DNA of 64,000 bases from Owenia fusiformis (lineage: Eukaryota > Annelida > Polychaeta > Sabellida > Oweniidae): positions 30,046,740-30,110,739 of the forward strand of contig CAIIXF020000009.1 in assembly GCA_903813345.2 (NCBI GenBank). The letters are read 5' to 3'. Below, in pieces: positions 10,323 to 25,600 of the stretch. The notes under the pieces were generated by a model. That model saw only the letters and a list, made by a program, of their open reading frames with translations. It searched no databases and had not been told where the DNA came from. Within the stretch, counting starts at the first letter, position 1. Every line of letters starts with the position of its first letter. The position numbers and the translations under genes were made by a program.

Positions 10323-13300
10323 ATATCAACAATGTTTGAGATAAAATATTTCCAAAATTTGACTGTGAACACTGTTTTGCACCAATTTGATAATAGTTTT
10401 TGTGTTGAACAATGTACTATGTATCACAGAAATAATGACAGCAACCCAAGGAACCATAGTGATTATTTTTAGAAATCTAATGGCAGTAACTCCATGACAC
10501 ACTTAATTCTTCAGCAATATTTCACTGATTATGGTTCTCTAGATGAGCCAGTTATTGGCCAGAAATATCAATACTTTATTTGTATTTACTATGTTTTTTT
10601 ACAGGCATTGTATGTTTTAAATCCAATATTGAATGTAATGTGTGTGTTATATAATATTTACCATACTCAAATGTAAGATATTATTTCATATTACTCAAAC
10701 TCTTGGATTTTGATGTTTTGATATCATCTTTGTAGAGTATCGATTTATATTACTCAGCTTCGATTCATTCCATAATCGGTGGACCATAATTAATCTGGCC
10801 CCTTTGAAATTAAAGGGGCAACAAAGAACAAACAAAAAATATAAAATGTGTCATATGAAATATGTTTAAACATGCCAATGTTTCCTTGAAATTAACTGAA
10901 ACAAAGTTGAGATATCTGATCTCTGTCACTTATTATTTTTTCAACATTTTTACCAGATACTTTGCTCAATCCGACAAATCAAGTAACACAAAATTAAGGC
11001 AATTTACAGATACCATAAAAGTAATTCATTATCATGAAATAAAGCCAGAACTGTTTGACCTTTAGGAAATAAACAGTCGTGACATGGAATGTTGCGAGCA
11101 AACACTATTTTAAGGTTGTGACACATTTTGGAAAAGTTACTTTGAACTGTTAACTCTTTGTTGCACCTTTAAATGTTAAAGGCTATTACTAGCTTAACTA
11201 ACAATTCAAATAATTGCTTCTGTATACAGAATATGTATATTCAATTCTTTTATATAATGAAAATGTTTCAAGCTTTATGTGCAAAAGTTTGTTGGTTGCA
11301 ATTATTTTATTTTATACACTAGCCTGCATTTTGCTTATACCGATGCTTTAATGTTATATATTCCACCGATTATTATATACCTTATAAACCATATATCTGT
11401 AGATTAAAAATACTCAGATCAATGTACAACTTTTTATCAGGTATCATAAAAGGGGGTAATATTAGTTGTCATTAAGTGGTTACTGCTGAATATCTAATAT
11501 GTTTATGCAACTATAAAGAGATAATGTTCGTTTTGAACAAAATACTGAATCGCCATCGTGGAAAGCCACTCCCTCTCCATCTCTCTCCTTCTGGATAGCA
11601 TCTGCAATGCAACAGAGAGAGATGCTATGAGTATCAGAATGCTGAATGGGCTGTGTGCTGGCTGATGAATTGGAGCAAATGTGACCCAAGCATAAGCTGT
11701 TCTCTTTACTTGGTTTGGTACCTGTTTCAGATATCACACAAAAAATAAATAAGGGTTTATTTTTATCTTCATGCATTGTTCAACATATGATTAATACATA
11801 CATTTTCATACAGTGACTATCCAGTGAGCAATATTTATCTCAGTTAAGAATTTAATTTGAAATGTGAAGTTTTTTTGTCAATATAGTTCATTCACTTCAA
11901 ACAGGTTCACTCAATTGTATTATATTTTGGAAAGTAATTGTTTGACTGTTCCAAAGTATTTGTTTTACCATGTTCAACTCCTGAACTCTGTGAACGAGCA
12001 GGTCAGAACCTTTTGAATGATGGAATTGCCGTTTTACAACTGAGTAAGACATTTTTAAATATTAAATTGTTTTGTTATGAACTTGATGAGTATATAATAA
12101 GTATATGCTCTACTGTTAAACTTTTTGGCAATATTTTCTATAAGAAATAAATTTTGAATGTTTTCTAGAATATATTATGGTTATGTTTGAAGTGATGGTA
12201 CAGAACAGACAATAATGGTGGATATGCTTTGTAATATGATGATAGATGCATTCTTACAACTTATTGATGATCCCTCAATATATTCCTATTACCAGAATCA
12301 TGATTTCATCCAAAATATTGGTTTATGAAAACACAGAATGGAATTCTGTGCTGTTATTAGCATAGGCATAGCCAGGGGGCTGCAATTGCACCCCAGCTCA
12401 ATTTTGAAGGAAGTTGCATCAATTTTTGTAAAATTCAAAATAAATCTTATTTTTTGGCAAATATGTACATTCGCACCCCCTTAAAACTTAAAACTGAAAT
12501 TTTTTTTCGATCACACCCCCACTTACTGAAAGCTGGATACGCCCCTGATTAGGCCTGATGTGAAAAAGTCAGTCCACACTAGTGTTGATCAAACCCATGA
12601 CCCCTCATTTCAAAGCTTATATGTCATCTGCTTTTATTTCATAAATGTACTTCATAAATATTTGCAATAGTAAACATAAACATTTCAATGATCTGTTGCT
12701 AGAGTATCCAATTTATTTAAAGGAAAATTTTTGAATGCCTTTAAAAGATTCTACACAACCTTCTCATTGTTTAAATCTAATATCTGAATATACGGTACAT
12801 TTCTGTTGCTTGTGTTATAACATTTAACATTTTAATTAGCATAACTATTAGGTATTTTTTGGCAATCAGTCGTTATTGTAGTCCATAATATTAAGAAGAT
12901 GTCCTTGGCTTTTCTAAGATGGCTCTGAGTGAGTAAATCCATCAAAGTGGCACGCCCCATTAATAAAATTGTATTTCTTTGCATGTTTATGTTATAGTAG
13001 TTTGAAGTTTGGATTTATTTCATTCAGTAGTAACTGTACAAAAAGTGGTATTTCTTGAGACTGTTGAGTGATGAGCACCCATTTGCAATAATATGCACAC
13101 TGATTTGAAAAGAATATTGCATTACAATGAAATAAAAATTGTCCATTAACCTTTTCTTAATATATGCATAAAGGGCTATAGCCATAGAGGTACGTGAACT
13201 CATCACACTTGCCCATATATATAAAAATACCCATTCTGATACTTATTGAAATATGTTTCTAGAAAGGGACTGATAGAAGCTGTTTTGACATGTCATTTTG

Positions 13301-13473
13301 GCATTCTTGGTACCCGGGATTGTTTCAAGGGTATCTCACTTCTTTCAAACTTGACTGGTGTTGAATTTCTTTTAAATAACTTTCCACACGAACACCTTTA
13401 ATAACTAGTACCTTATATATAAAGAAATAATATATTAAAATTAAGCATCCCTCTTTTTGTCTTTTTTCGTCAG
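10323..13473. other. Gap between the two cadherin pieces
   Basis: Probably the 3' untranslated region of the upstream gene to about 11070, then AT-rich non-coding sequence. The segment 12360-12550 (GCATAGCCAGGGGGCTGCAA to CTGGATACGCCCCTG) is a repeat relic with inverted-like ends. No cadherin exon and no promoter could be identified. Confidence 0.5.
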
Positions 13474-13659
13474 TTGAGAATTTCAGCATATGACAGCACT
13501 TTTGTTGACCATAAAGCCTTTGCAGACTTGAAGATCACAATCAATAGAGATGAGAGCATCCCTCGCTTCGAAAAATCCATCTACAACGGAGAGGTCTCAG
13601 AGACTGCACAAATTGGAGATTACATTGAGACAACAGTCCAGGCTATTGATAGTGATGGG
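13474..13659 (+). CDS. Cadherin exon A (long type)
   Basis: TCGTCAG acceptor, GTAGGA donor, 62 codons. Begins LRISAYDS (end of an EC repeat), linker ITINRDESIPRF, ends VQAIDSDG. No short-type exon that should precede it was found in 10323-13473. Confidence 0.82.
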
Positions 13660-16600
13660 GTAGGACCTCATTTTGATTTTTGAATTCTTTAGATTGATTG
13701 TAGTGATATGGGTCTAATTTGAGACTTTTAATTTGTTATTTTATATAAGATTAGAAGTCTGGATGCAATGTGTATAGCAATGTGACTTTAATTATTGAAA
13801 AATACAAAACACAAAAAAATTAAAACAAACATTTAATCTTAAAGTTCAGAAGTTGAAGCACTGCAAGTTTACATTTGTGTATTTTAAAAAAGCTCTGAAA
13901 TGCCGTTATAGTTATTTTTTACATAGTAAATATCAATTATGTGAGTGTGATCTTAATGGATAAGAATACAATTACTGTAGTCTAAATTAATTAAATTTCG
14001 TTCCTTTGACAGGACTCTCTTAAATATGAAGCAATTGGTGTCAATGATGCCCCACAGTTTTTCCATGTGGACCCAATATCGGGAAGAATCTATGTAAAGC
14101 AACTGTTGTATGGTGGATCCACAGCTAGCTATACAGTAAGTCTTTAATGGGGTTTCACAGTAGATTTGAAATCATTGAGGAATATTATGAAAGCTTTTGA
14201 TTATCATTGAGTTTAAAGACTTGAAAGAATATGTAATTACAGAAACTTTAGTCCTTTGTTTATATGTTAAATGTGAATTGGAATTCAAGTGCTAAAGCTA
14301 TACTATTATGCCCCCCCTATTATAACAATAGCTGGTCCAAATAAAACTCATCGAGTTTCTAATTCATTTTAATTTCTCTAGCTACGAGTCCGTGCAACAG
14401 AGACACAGACAAGTGACAAATCATACACAAATCCTGATGCTGATGTGGTTATAACAGTACAGCGTGACAAGGGTCCCCCTGTGTTTGAACAGGCCACATA
14501 TACGCATCCCAGTATCAGTGCTAATACAGGCACTGGAAGCATTGTAGGAACTGTAAAGGCTGTTGATCCAGACCCAAAGGTAAAGCATTGTTTAATCTTT
14601 ACCATGCATATTAGTCACTGGTCAGTTACAAGTGAAGGTGACGGCAGTCACCCGTCACCTTCGTATCTAAGATGGCGGACGGGAAGTGTTGGTTTTGATA
14701 TTTTTAGTTTTCATCAAATTAACTACTTTATAGTTGAGATACTGCTTTGATATTTGAACCAAATCAGACTCATATGACATGGGAACCGTTACGGTATCTT
14801 ACATTTCCATTTACCTTCCCTTAAGTGGAGGAAGATATCCTGTGGCGCCTACGCATGGTATATGAACAAATGATCATACCCCAGAGTTTCCATGTCATAT
14901 AAGTCGGGTTTAGTTCAAATATCAAAGCATTACTTCAGCTATAAAGTAGTTTAATTCGATGAAAACTAAAAATATCGAAATCGACAATTCCCGTCCGCCA
15001 TCTTTGATGCGAATTAGGCTGTTACCTTCCCTTGATATTGACCAGTGATTAGTGAATACTGAATGCTTTAAGGATTGTTGCATAAGAAATTGTTCACATT
15101 TTATTTTGATGCTGATTAAATGTAGTCCATTTCTTTTAAGGTTAAATACTGATTTCTCTCTCTCACTCTCTCTCTCTAATTTCTACTTTTCTCTTATTTG
15201 ATGAAATGAGCACGATTTCATACAGATTAATTCTTTATGCCCTCTTTTAAACCTAGTACAGTAAAACCAAATGCTACTGGGACTGATTAAATGTGTTCAG
15301 AAAAGCAGTAAGCAGGTGTTCACATTTCATGGTTTCATGAAAATCATCCTACTAAGCAGGTGTCCAGAATCCGTACCGGATTTTCTCGCATATACGCCCG
15401 CCTAAAGTTAGGCCCATGGGCCTATAAAAATGAATATTTATTGATTTTTTCAATAAATTCAAGAGTATTTTGTCACTGGCAGATCGTTCTGTCGTTTCTT
15501 TGTTTCAACATTAAGTTCAACGCTGTGCCGTAAGTGGCAGGGGTGGATCGTTCTGTTGTTACTTTGTTTCAACATTAAGTCCAAGGTTGTAGGTGACATT
15601 TCCTTTAAAATTCTTACAAAAAATGCCTTAGGACTATAACAGAGGGTACAGTAGTCTTTGAGGAAGATGGCTGATGCCCACCCCGCGGTGGCTCGCTCTT
15701 CTCACCTTTACGCCCACTGGGCCAAAAATCGAAAGTAGTACACTTATACGCCCATGGGCAAAAAATAAGAGGTAAAATAACAGACGAAATTACCCCTTCT
15801 TTCAGTTATACGCCCAGGGCTTATATGCGAGAAAATCCGGTACCTCTTTCTTCCCCCCTGCTATAACCAATTTGGAAGCACCCGATTAAGCTGAATCATG
15901 TGATCTAATTATGCGCAATGACTTAAATACATGATTTCTGGCGCAGTGTTGCGACAGCCAATCAGATTACGAGTTCTTAATCGGGGAAATGCTAACTGCT
16001 TATCGCAGGGGGTAAAAAGAAAGAATATATTCTGGATTTTGAAGTCCTGTGATCGGAGGATGCATGAACATGGGAGTGAAGGGAGGTTTGAAAATTGAGA
16101 TTAAGAAAAGGTGTACATATAAAGAGGTTCATATAAAGCGGTGTTCAGATAAATGTGTTTTACTGTACATATAATTGTTATACAAGAGCTAAATTGATTC
16201 TATGAATTTTGTGAAAGAAAATTAAAGTTCTGTGCTTATCAATTCATGTTGAATACATTTCAGGGCATTTTGAGGTACAAGGTAGTAGGAGACTATCCAG
16301 CCGATGCCTTCTTTACTGTTGGAGAGACCACTGGAACTGTTTCAGTCTCAAGAGACTTAAGGGAGGATGTCATGAAAAATCTACAGTACTCAGTAAGTTC
16401 TATAAATCTCATACTTTGTGGACGATTTTGAACTTTTGGTATTGGAATATCATATTTGCAAATCTCATTATTAGTACTAGTTATCTTAGTTATCTTTTCA
16501 TTTAGCTCTCCTAGAAATTAATTAAATTGATAAAATGTATTATTTTGAATTGATAATGTAATTTTGGAAATAAATTGTGTTGTATCTTTTAATGCATACA

Positions 16601-19600
16601 TGTACATGAGAATGTTTTTTCCTTTCAGGTCAAAGTTCAAGCATTTGATGATGCTGCTCCAATGGCAACTGGAGAGACAACAAGTCAGGTTATAGGAGAG
16701 GTTTTTATAACAGTTCTAGCAGTAGATAATGATGGGGTAAGCATTGAACATTCTTTATTTTTCATCACACTTTCTAAGTGCTATATTGTCTGATGGGTGC
16801 GCATGTGTCTGTCTGACTGACACATGAATATTGTCATTAAAAGACCAGGAAAATTGCTCAACTGTTCAACTTGAAATTTTCACCGATGCAAGAGAAGACT
16901 AGTGTCAAAATCTGATTAGGTTTTGGGCATGCTTGGTAAATTACTTGGTCAATCCATTGTGAACATTTCAATACAAAAGTGTGATATTTATCACTGCTCA
17001 CTGCAAATGTATCATTCAATGTTAAATCCTCTAATGAGCAATTGCAATGATTCTTGCTCCCTAAGATAACACAAAAACTGATGAACAGTTGTTACTTTAT
17101 TAAATTAAATTGACTACCTTATTGCAATTGATATAACAGGTTGAGAAATGTGTTTTTAGTTACATTGTCCTCCCAATTAAGGGTACTTGTATTAAGACTG
17201 GGGTGGATATACAGTTTACTATCACACTAATATTATATTATTCGTTATAGGGTACAGTTACTTATGGATTGAAAAATACTGACGCTCTGACTAAGTCATT
17301 CTTCTATGTGGACCCCTCTACTGGTGCTGTATCAACCAGAAAATCTCTCAAGAACTCTGTAGGAAGCACTTTCACTGTGAGTAACTAAACATAACATTTG
17401 ATTAAGCCTAGAATAATTCATTTCTCATATAAAGATGACCCGAAAAGAGATGTTGGTTAGTAAATAATTAATGGGAATGGTATCCAATTATCAACAGTTG
17501 TGGAATAAAGAAGATAGTTTCATTGGGGTAGAGGGTAAATTAAGGTTTTGCTAGCAAGAATATTGATTCTTTAATATTCAAGTGAAAGAAAAATCAACAT
17601 TTTAAAATTTCGTTACATGAGAGGAGGGAGGTCAAACCATAACAATATTTCGAAAATGATTGTTGATGATTGGATACCATCCCTTACATATTTCAAAATT
17701 ACAAAAAGATTATGAAAAACATGAACTTAAGGTTGTAAAGAATCATTAAAATGTACAACTACATGTATATACATGTACATATTTTACTTCATTTTTTTAT
17801 ATAGGTGATTGTTGTGGCCTGTGATGATGGGAACCCCAAGTTATGCACTGATTCCACTATCTCTCTGACTGTGATGCAGTCTGAATACAAGCCAAAGTTC
17901 TCACAGGCTCAGTATGATCTCTCTGTCAGGGCAGACACATCTACGGGAGTCTCAATTGGCAGTGGTTGCTACAGATGATGATCTTAAGGTATGGTTAGTT
18001 TGTAGTTGGGAACAGCGTGAAGGTGTTGACTGAGGACAGAATATCTGTTCGTTTTATTTGTCCCCTTTATATCACTACTTCTTCCTTTTCATGGAGACAG
18101 ACTGTAGTAATCAAAGTTCTTTCATTACATGCAGCAGTTGGATATATGGGGTTTATGGAAAAGACCGACCCCACCGACCGGTCGGTGTTTTCCACTGGTA
18201 GCCTCAAAACAGTGTTTGAAGAAAATGTGTAAAAGACCGACCATACCATGTAAAAGACCGAACATATTTGTAGCCTTAGAATATTAATAATTTTGATAGT
18301 CAATCGTTGGACTAGGCAACGTTTTTTACCGATTTTGTACCTTGCAACGAATGGCAAGCAAACAAATTGGTCATGACCGTCTCCTCTCGATTAATTGTCC
18401 TGCCTTAGGTCCTAACCTATCATTGATCAACCTATCGTTTCTACGGGAATCTATCCTAATTTTTTACTGAAATTTAACAATTTCAAAACAAAAATGATTT
18501 GTTATCGTCATAGCCTACTGAATACTGAACACAATATAATGTTACATGCGTTCTCTTATCGGGATTAAAAGTGACTTACCATTTCAGTACACCATTAGAA
18601 AGCTTTTTTTGTCATATCAAATGTAGTTTTTACCAGCTGACGTTTAACAACTGAGAAATCAAACATAACATTACGACGTCAACATCGACGATGTTTGTGT
18701 GTTTTTGTTATTGCGTTTCATATGAATGAAGAATGAACTTAATGCAATGTTACGTGCGTTTTTTTCAAAGTGACTAACCAGGATGAAATTGGTCTTCTAA
18801 CAACTAAAACATCACTTAAAAATATGACATTACACACCACGACGATGTAACGTTTTCATCATGATTTGAAATGATAATTATACGTTTTTAAATCACGACC
18901 TAGTAAAGGTACTATAGTCATTGGATTCCCAGTTTTAGTTTACTTCTAATTTTGCTTTTTTTCATCTTTATTTAAAAGACCGTCAGCCGACCACCGACCA
19001 CATGTACCCAACTGTGGAGAGTGACTGGTTGGTGGTCGGCGGTCGGTGTTTTACGAAAACCCGGATATTGGAATTATTCATGAGAGTAAAATTCAAATAA
19101 CTAATATTTTGTGATTTGGTATTTTGTATTTCATTTTGAATATCTATAAGTTTTAACTTAATTTTCAGGTTTAGGCTCAAGACCGTTTTCCAGTTGATGA
19201 AACATTTTCTGTATCACTTGGTAAAAAAGTAAAAATAATATAGAATAAAATGTTTAATATACTGCTAAATAAGTTGCATTAAGAGAGAATCGTAGAGAAT
19301 ATTTTTTCCTGTATAATAGGCAGTTATTTCTTTTATTATAACGGAAAAAAATATAATACATATTTTTAAGAATTATTTTTGATTTAATAATATTATTCGT
19401 GTATTATTCAAAGGGAACAACATATAATGCCAAATAATATAGAATAATATTCCTGTCAGGAGCAAATAATATGTTGGCATTTGCAATCAAAAACCTATTA
19501 TACGCGGTTATTTTCGAGCCGTTAATCCCTAATTATTCAATTCCTATGAAATGAGTTTCATTCATACTGATAATTAGTCTGTTTGTTAGGGTTAATGGAT

Positions 19601-22600
19601 TAATCTCTACAGCTGATGGCTCTTAATTCCACAAAAATAATTTGCAAAATAAGTTTTTACATTCATATTTGATTGTATAATGTCCCTCATGTTATGATTA
19701 ACATTGTGCTAAATTTTTGATTCAATCGATTAATTCATTGTAAAGTTAATTTTTGAATTTTTAATTAATTTGTTTTCCTCACATTTTAATCCATTGTTTC
19801 TCTGTCACATTAAGTTTATAGCAAACAACATTTAAATCGATCCCCTCTTACACAGGTACAAACAACCACCTGTATTCACTTTGCCAACCGGAAAAACAGT
19901 CATGACAGGGAACTGCTCAATATTCAATAAACACATTTCGCATTTTATACAGACCCGTAGCTGAGGACCCCCTCCCCGTGGCCAACAATTCTGTCAAACT
20001 CATGTAGTTTTTCACCATTCACATACATGTATTGACATTCCAGAGCAATATAATAAGTCAAACTTTAATCCCTAATTATTCAATTTCCATGATTTGAGTT
20101 TTGTTCACAATGATAAATAATCTGTTTGTTTGAGTTAATGGATTAATTTCCACAGCCAATGGTTCTAATTTCAACTGAAAAAATAAATTGCAAATTAAGT
20201 TTTTCATATTTATTTGATTGTATAATGTCCCTTATGTTATGATTAACATTGTGTTAGAATTTGGATTTAATTGATTGACTCAATGGAAAGTTAATTTTTA
20301 ATCAATGGGTTTCCTCACATTTTTACTCTATTGAGTTTCCTCACAATTTAACTCAATTGTTTTTCTGTCAAATTAAGTTTACAACAAACAACACTTAAAG
20401 CCCCCTCTTACACAGACACAAACACCTTTAATCATTTCACAAACACCACAAAACATTTATGACACAAAACTGCTATATATCAATACATTACGAATTTGGT
20501 ATAGGTCCATGGCCAGGGGGGGGGGGTTCAAGTAAATCCCCCCCCCCCTTGCCAAAATTTTTTCAAAATCCTACATTTTTACCAATCTGAGCACTGTTAA
20601 GTGATTTCGGGCCAAAATGATCAAGTGTGACCCCTTGGTTTGTTTTGAAAATTGATCCCCTGGGCTAAAACTTATTCCGAGCCTGTATTATATTGGATGT
20701 ACATGTATTGCTCCGATTTCTTTTGGCAAATCGCTGATAATAAATAAGAAAGGTACATTAGGTTAACTGATACAAGTGGTGTTAAGCCATGCTAAAACAA
20801 AATTAAAACGTGTATTCTCTCACATTTCACAATTCATGCGTTTTCTGTTATCCATATATCTGAGATATAAACTGGGGATATAAACAACAGATTAGTCCAT
20901 GATGTAATACATTTGTTTCTTCTACAATTGGACCATTTAAAGCTGGTTTTAATTAATTTTTTGTTTTCCATTTTCAAATGTATATTCGGTATGTTTAGTT
21001 GTTTGATAACGAAAATAAAGAAGCGGGCACATTTTATATTTATTCCTAATGTTTCATCTGACATAGCGATGATTACGCTTTGAGCAAACTGGTGCATGGT
21101 AGAACAGTCTGATGTAAATAACATGTTGACATGCAGTACATGTATGTCAGAGCAATATGATAAGTAAAACTTTAATCCCCAATTATTCAATTGTGTTTTG
21201 TTAACACTGAAAGCTAATCCGTTAGTTGGAGGCGATGGATTCATTTCCTACAGCCAACAGTTCTAAGTTCCACAAAAAATAATTTAAAAACCAAGTTTTT
21301 CACATTTATTTGATTCTATAATGTCCCTTATGTTATGATTAACATTGTGTTAAAATTTGGATTAAATTGATTGACTCAACGGAAAGTTAATTTTTAATCA
21401 ATGGGTTTCCTCACATTTTTACTCCATTTTTTCTCTGCCATATAAAGTTAACAACAAACAACATTTAAGCGCCACTCTTACACAGGCACAAACAACCACC
21501 CGTATTCACTCTGCCAACCACAAAAATAGTCTTGACACAGAACTGCTCAAATTTTAGCTAAAAGCATTACGCATTTTATAGAGGCCGTGCCTAACGAGTA
21601 ACGATCCCCTCCCCTTGGCCAACAATTCTTTCAAAATCATGAAGATTTTCACCATTCACATACATGTACATGTATTGATGACAGAGCAATATAAGTAACA
21701 CTTTAATCTCTAAGTTTTTTCAATTTCTATGAAATGAGTTTTGTTCACTGATAACTAATCCGATTGTTAGAGTTAATCCGTTTGTTAGAGTGAATTGATT
21801 AATATCTAGAGCCGATTGTTTTATTTTCCACAAAAATAATAATTTGCAAATTAAGTTTTTCATATTTGTTTTATTGTATAAAATCCCTCTTTCTATGATT
21901 AACATTGTGTTAAAATTTGGATTGAATCGATTAACTCATTGGAAAGTTAATTATTTGATTTTTAATTAATGACTTTTGCACATTTTTACTCCATTGTTAA
22001 CATTAATTTAAAACAAGTTAAATTTCTTTCTTCTAAACATTTATTTGTAAATATTTTTCAAATAGAAATAGAACAGTCAAGATAAAATATGTGTGACATG
22101 TGTAAGTACTGTAATAGAGTGTAATAGAGATGAGAAGGCCAGTAGAACGGTTAATCCTATTAACTGCCATGCTGTGCATTCTTTGTTTTGTTTGGTTAAG
22201 TAATTAACCAGATGGATTGTACATCAAGTTGGACGAGAATAATCGAGTATAATATTTTTTAGAACCCAAATAATACAATATAATTTGATATATTCTGCTT
22301 AGATTGGAAAATACTAGAAAATAATATTTTTAGAATAGAAAAAAATCTAAATAGACTGCAATCATCAGTTTGGTTTGATAAATATGACCAAATAATATTT
22401 TAGAAAGACAGAATAAATATAAATTGGCGCAAATAATTCTAAAAAAGAATATTATACCAGGAATAAAAAATTCTGCTACATTTTCTTATTGAGATAATCG
22501 GATTTGGTAAATGTTTATATGTACAAATAATATATTTGGATCTCACTTATTTCTAATTATGTTATATTAATCTCTATATAATGTAGTATATTATGCTGAT

Positions 22601-25600
22601 TATATTTTTTTCCTTCATAATATAATATAATAATTACAATACTGAATGGAAATACTGTATTATTACGCATCTTTTTACACAAATATCAGAAAATAAAACA
22701 TCTTTTTATATATTATTTTATCGATTTCACCAAGTGTATTTGAAAAATAGTATATTCCTTTCACATGGCAATTTGGTCTGATATATCACATGTTCCTTTT
22801 CATCTACTCAGTTGATTTTGTACCACTGTTGTGACAAGTCATTTCATTCTAATATTCTATGCTACAGGGTAATCTAATCTACACAGTGACAGGAAGGGCA
22901 CCTGGTGATTCTTACTTTGGGGTGGACATGCTACAAGGCATCATTCGTGTCACTGATGACCTCTCAAAAGATGACAATGAAATGTACATGGTAAGAAATG
23001 TAAAAATAGAACACTGCCATTTTGTAATAATAAAATAAAACATCGCCATTTTGTAATAATTAAACACCTATATTATAGATCTTTTCAGTAAAAATCTCAC
23101 AATGTATTTGAGTTTTAATGAGACATCCATGCGCATGAAAAATCTTAAAAGATGATCATTAATTTTTTCAAATATTCCAGCTTGATGTCCAAGTTTATGA
23201 TGACCAAGACCAGGGAAACAAAGCCACAGCTATTGTTGCAATTACAGTGAACCGTAACCCCAGCACTCCTGTGTTTGAACAGAACCCATATACTGTAAGA
23301 GTGAGGGAGAAGAGACCTCTGGGAGATGTCCTTGTTCAAGTAGTTGCCTCTGATGCAGATACTAGTGTAGGTTAATTATTTATTCTACTTCTCCTTTACT
23401 ATATGAAAACAATCTTTCTGGAATTCTTACACCTCCTTGTTGGCCAAATAATGATGGATCGTATTGTCATAACTCTGTATGACAACATCAAGTCGTGGCA
23501 GTTTTCAAAATTATGATTTGTTTTCATCTTGTTATCTTTTCAGGACCGCCTGGCATATACATTGATGGGGAATAGTCTTGCCATTCGGTACTTCTATGTC
23601 CATCCTTTCACAGGAGAGGTTGCTCTGAAGAAACACCTTGCAGAAGGAACATCAGAGACATATGATGTAAGTTTAAGTTGTATTAAAGCAGCTGAGGGGA
23701 ATAATGATTTAAAGAAAAACAACAAAGAATCACCAGTTGAACCAATAATAAAAATCAATTCCAAGCCTTGTCAAAACTATAATAAAAGAGCATATAAAAC
23801 CAACAACCATACTGCCTGCTTATCATCAGTGAATAGATCAAGATAAAATTATGAGTGGTAATCAATAAGTACATGTAATGAACACTTTTTTTACACAGAC
23901 ATTTTTAATTGACCATTATTAAAACACCATTCAACCCTGAATGTTTGAAGATGAAATATATACATTTTGATATATCTTCATTTTTGTGAAGAGGGCATGT
24001 GTCCCTAAGACCAATAATTGTGTCACAAATTATGAAACTACTTTTAGCAGTTGAGAAAGAATAGAATTAGTTCATGATTGTGATATGATTGAACCTGATG
24101 TTTGGCATTTTGATGTTGCAATGAACAAAAATTAGAATTTCAAGTTAGTGCAAATTGAAATATAGATGTTCAAAAATTGTTCATTCAAAACAGAAGTCAC
24201 CATGCAGAGAGTAAAATTGATGTGATTAATATGTTCTTCAAGATTGTATAACACATTCAAGGTCATTAGAAATATCTAAAAAATATGTTAATTAGCTGTA
24301 AAATATGTGTTTTTAATATCCTTTGGGCCATGTATGTGCATGTATTTGATCAGCAGCATACATGCTCATAGTATGCAATTAATGCTGTAGTTAATTTCTT
24401 ATTAGGTGGATTTTTAATTGAAATAGTTGATAATTCAAAAACAATACACAAATGTGCATTTTTGATTGAATGGATAAAATATATATTCAGGACATAAAGG
24501 ACTTGGATAAGTTTACCCAGCCATCAAACAAGCTTCAAAATGTTAAATTCAAACTTAACATTTGCTACACATCAAATATTTATCCTGAGTGTCTTTATAT
24601 TACAGCTGCAGATTATGGTGAGTGACCAGGCTCTTCCAACTGCAAAGACTGCCACAACTCAGGTGTTAGTCAGTGTGGTTCGTGATGTGGACCCACCATA
24701 CTTCATCTCAGACCCATACTATCGTAAAATTCTGGAGACTCATCCTGTTGATGGTACCGTTACTGAGGTCCTGGCTAGGGATGACGATATGTATGAGGTA
24801 AGTTATCCTGTAATGTGATTCTAGTTCAGGAGTATGATACTGAGCAAAATGCTCTTTATTTGGGAATAAATTTGTTAAATTTACATGTAGTGAATTATTA
24901 AAGCCAATGTCAACCCAACTACAAACTTTGCTTTACTTAGAAATAAATGCAACAACCTACAATTATTGCTCATGTTAATGCACACTTAATTATCGGAATA
25001 ATCTAAACAATAAGCAGTATGTTCCTCCTTCTGGAGTACACTAATGAACAACAAGTTCACATGGCAGGGGTTTCATTAGCAGCAGGCAACATGTGATTTT
25101 CACCGGTTGTTTTCACAAAATCGTCTGTTGTTTTAGGGACTTTTCAACTTTTCCATGTTAAATTTATGACTTCCATTAATTTTGCCTGTTGTTTTCATTT
25201 ATTTAGCCTGTTGTGGGAAATTCTAGTGAAACCCCTGCATGTACATTTGTCTTATTGAGATTAAATACTTTATTATTTGTTTATGTTACATTATTGACTT
25301 ACAGGGCAACAAGATTAAATATGAACTTGATGGAGTCTACCCTGCTCAAGATTTCTTCTATGTGACTCATACTGGTGTGATCAGAGTTAAGAGGGACCTA
25401 CGTGATGATCCTTCAGAGCTTCCAACGTACAAGGTACACACAGTGACATCCCATTTTTGTTCAGCATTATAAATTGGTTATATTTTATGCAAACTAGAAA
25501 ATATTTATTACATACGTATGTATTGCTACTTGTTTTGGTTATTTTCGTGTATGTATGTTCAAAGATAAGTTTGAATAGAATTGATAAATGGTTGCCATGG

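Noticed and set aside
11938-12150. Possible missing cadherin exon before 13474
   Set aside because: The reading frame (CSTPELCERAGQNLLNDGIA) has no EC motif and no matching phase-0 splice pattern.
20834-21244. 136-codon ORF on the - strand
   Set aside because: It lies partly in the diverged direct-repeat block and has no domain-like pattern; open by chance in AT-rich DNA.
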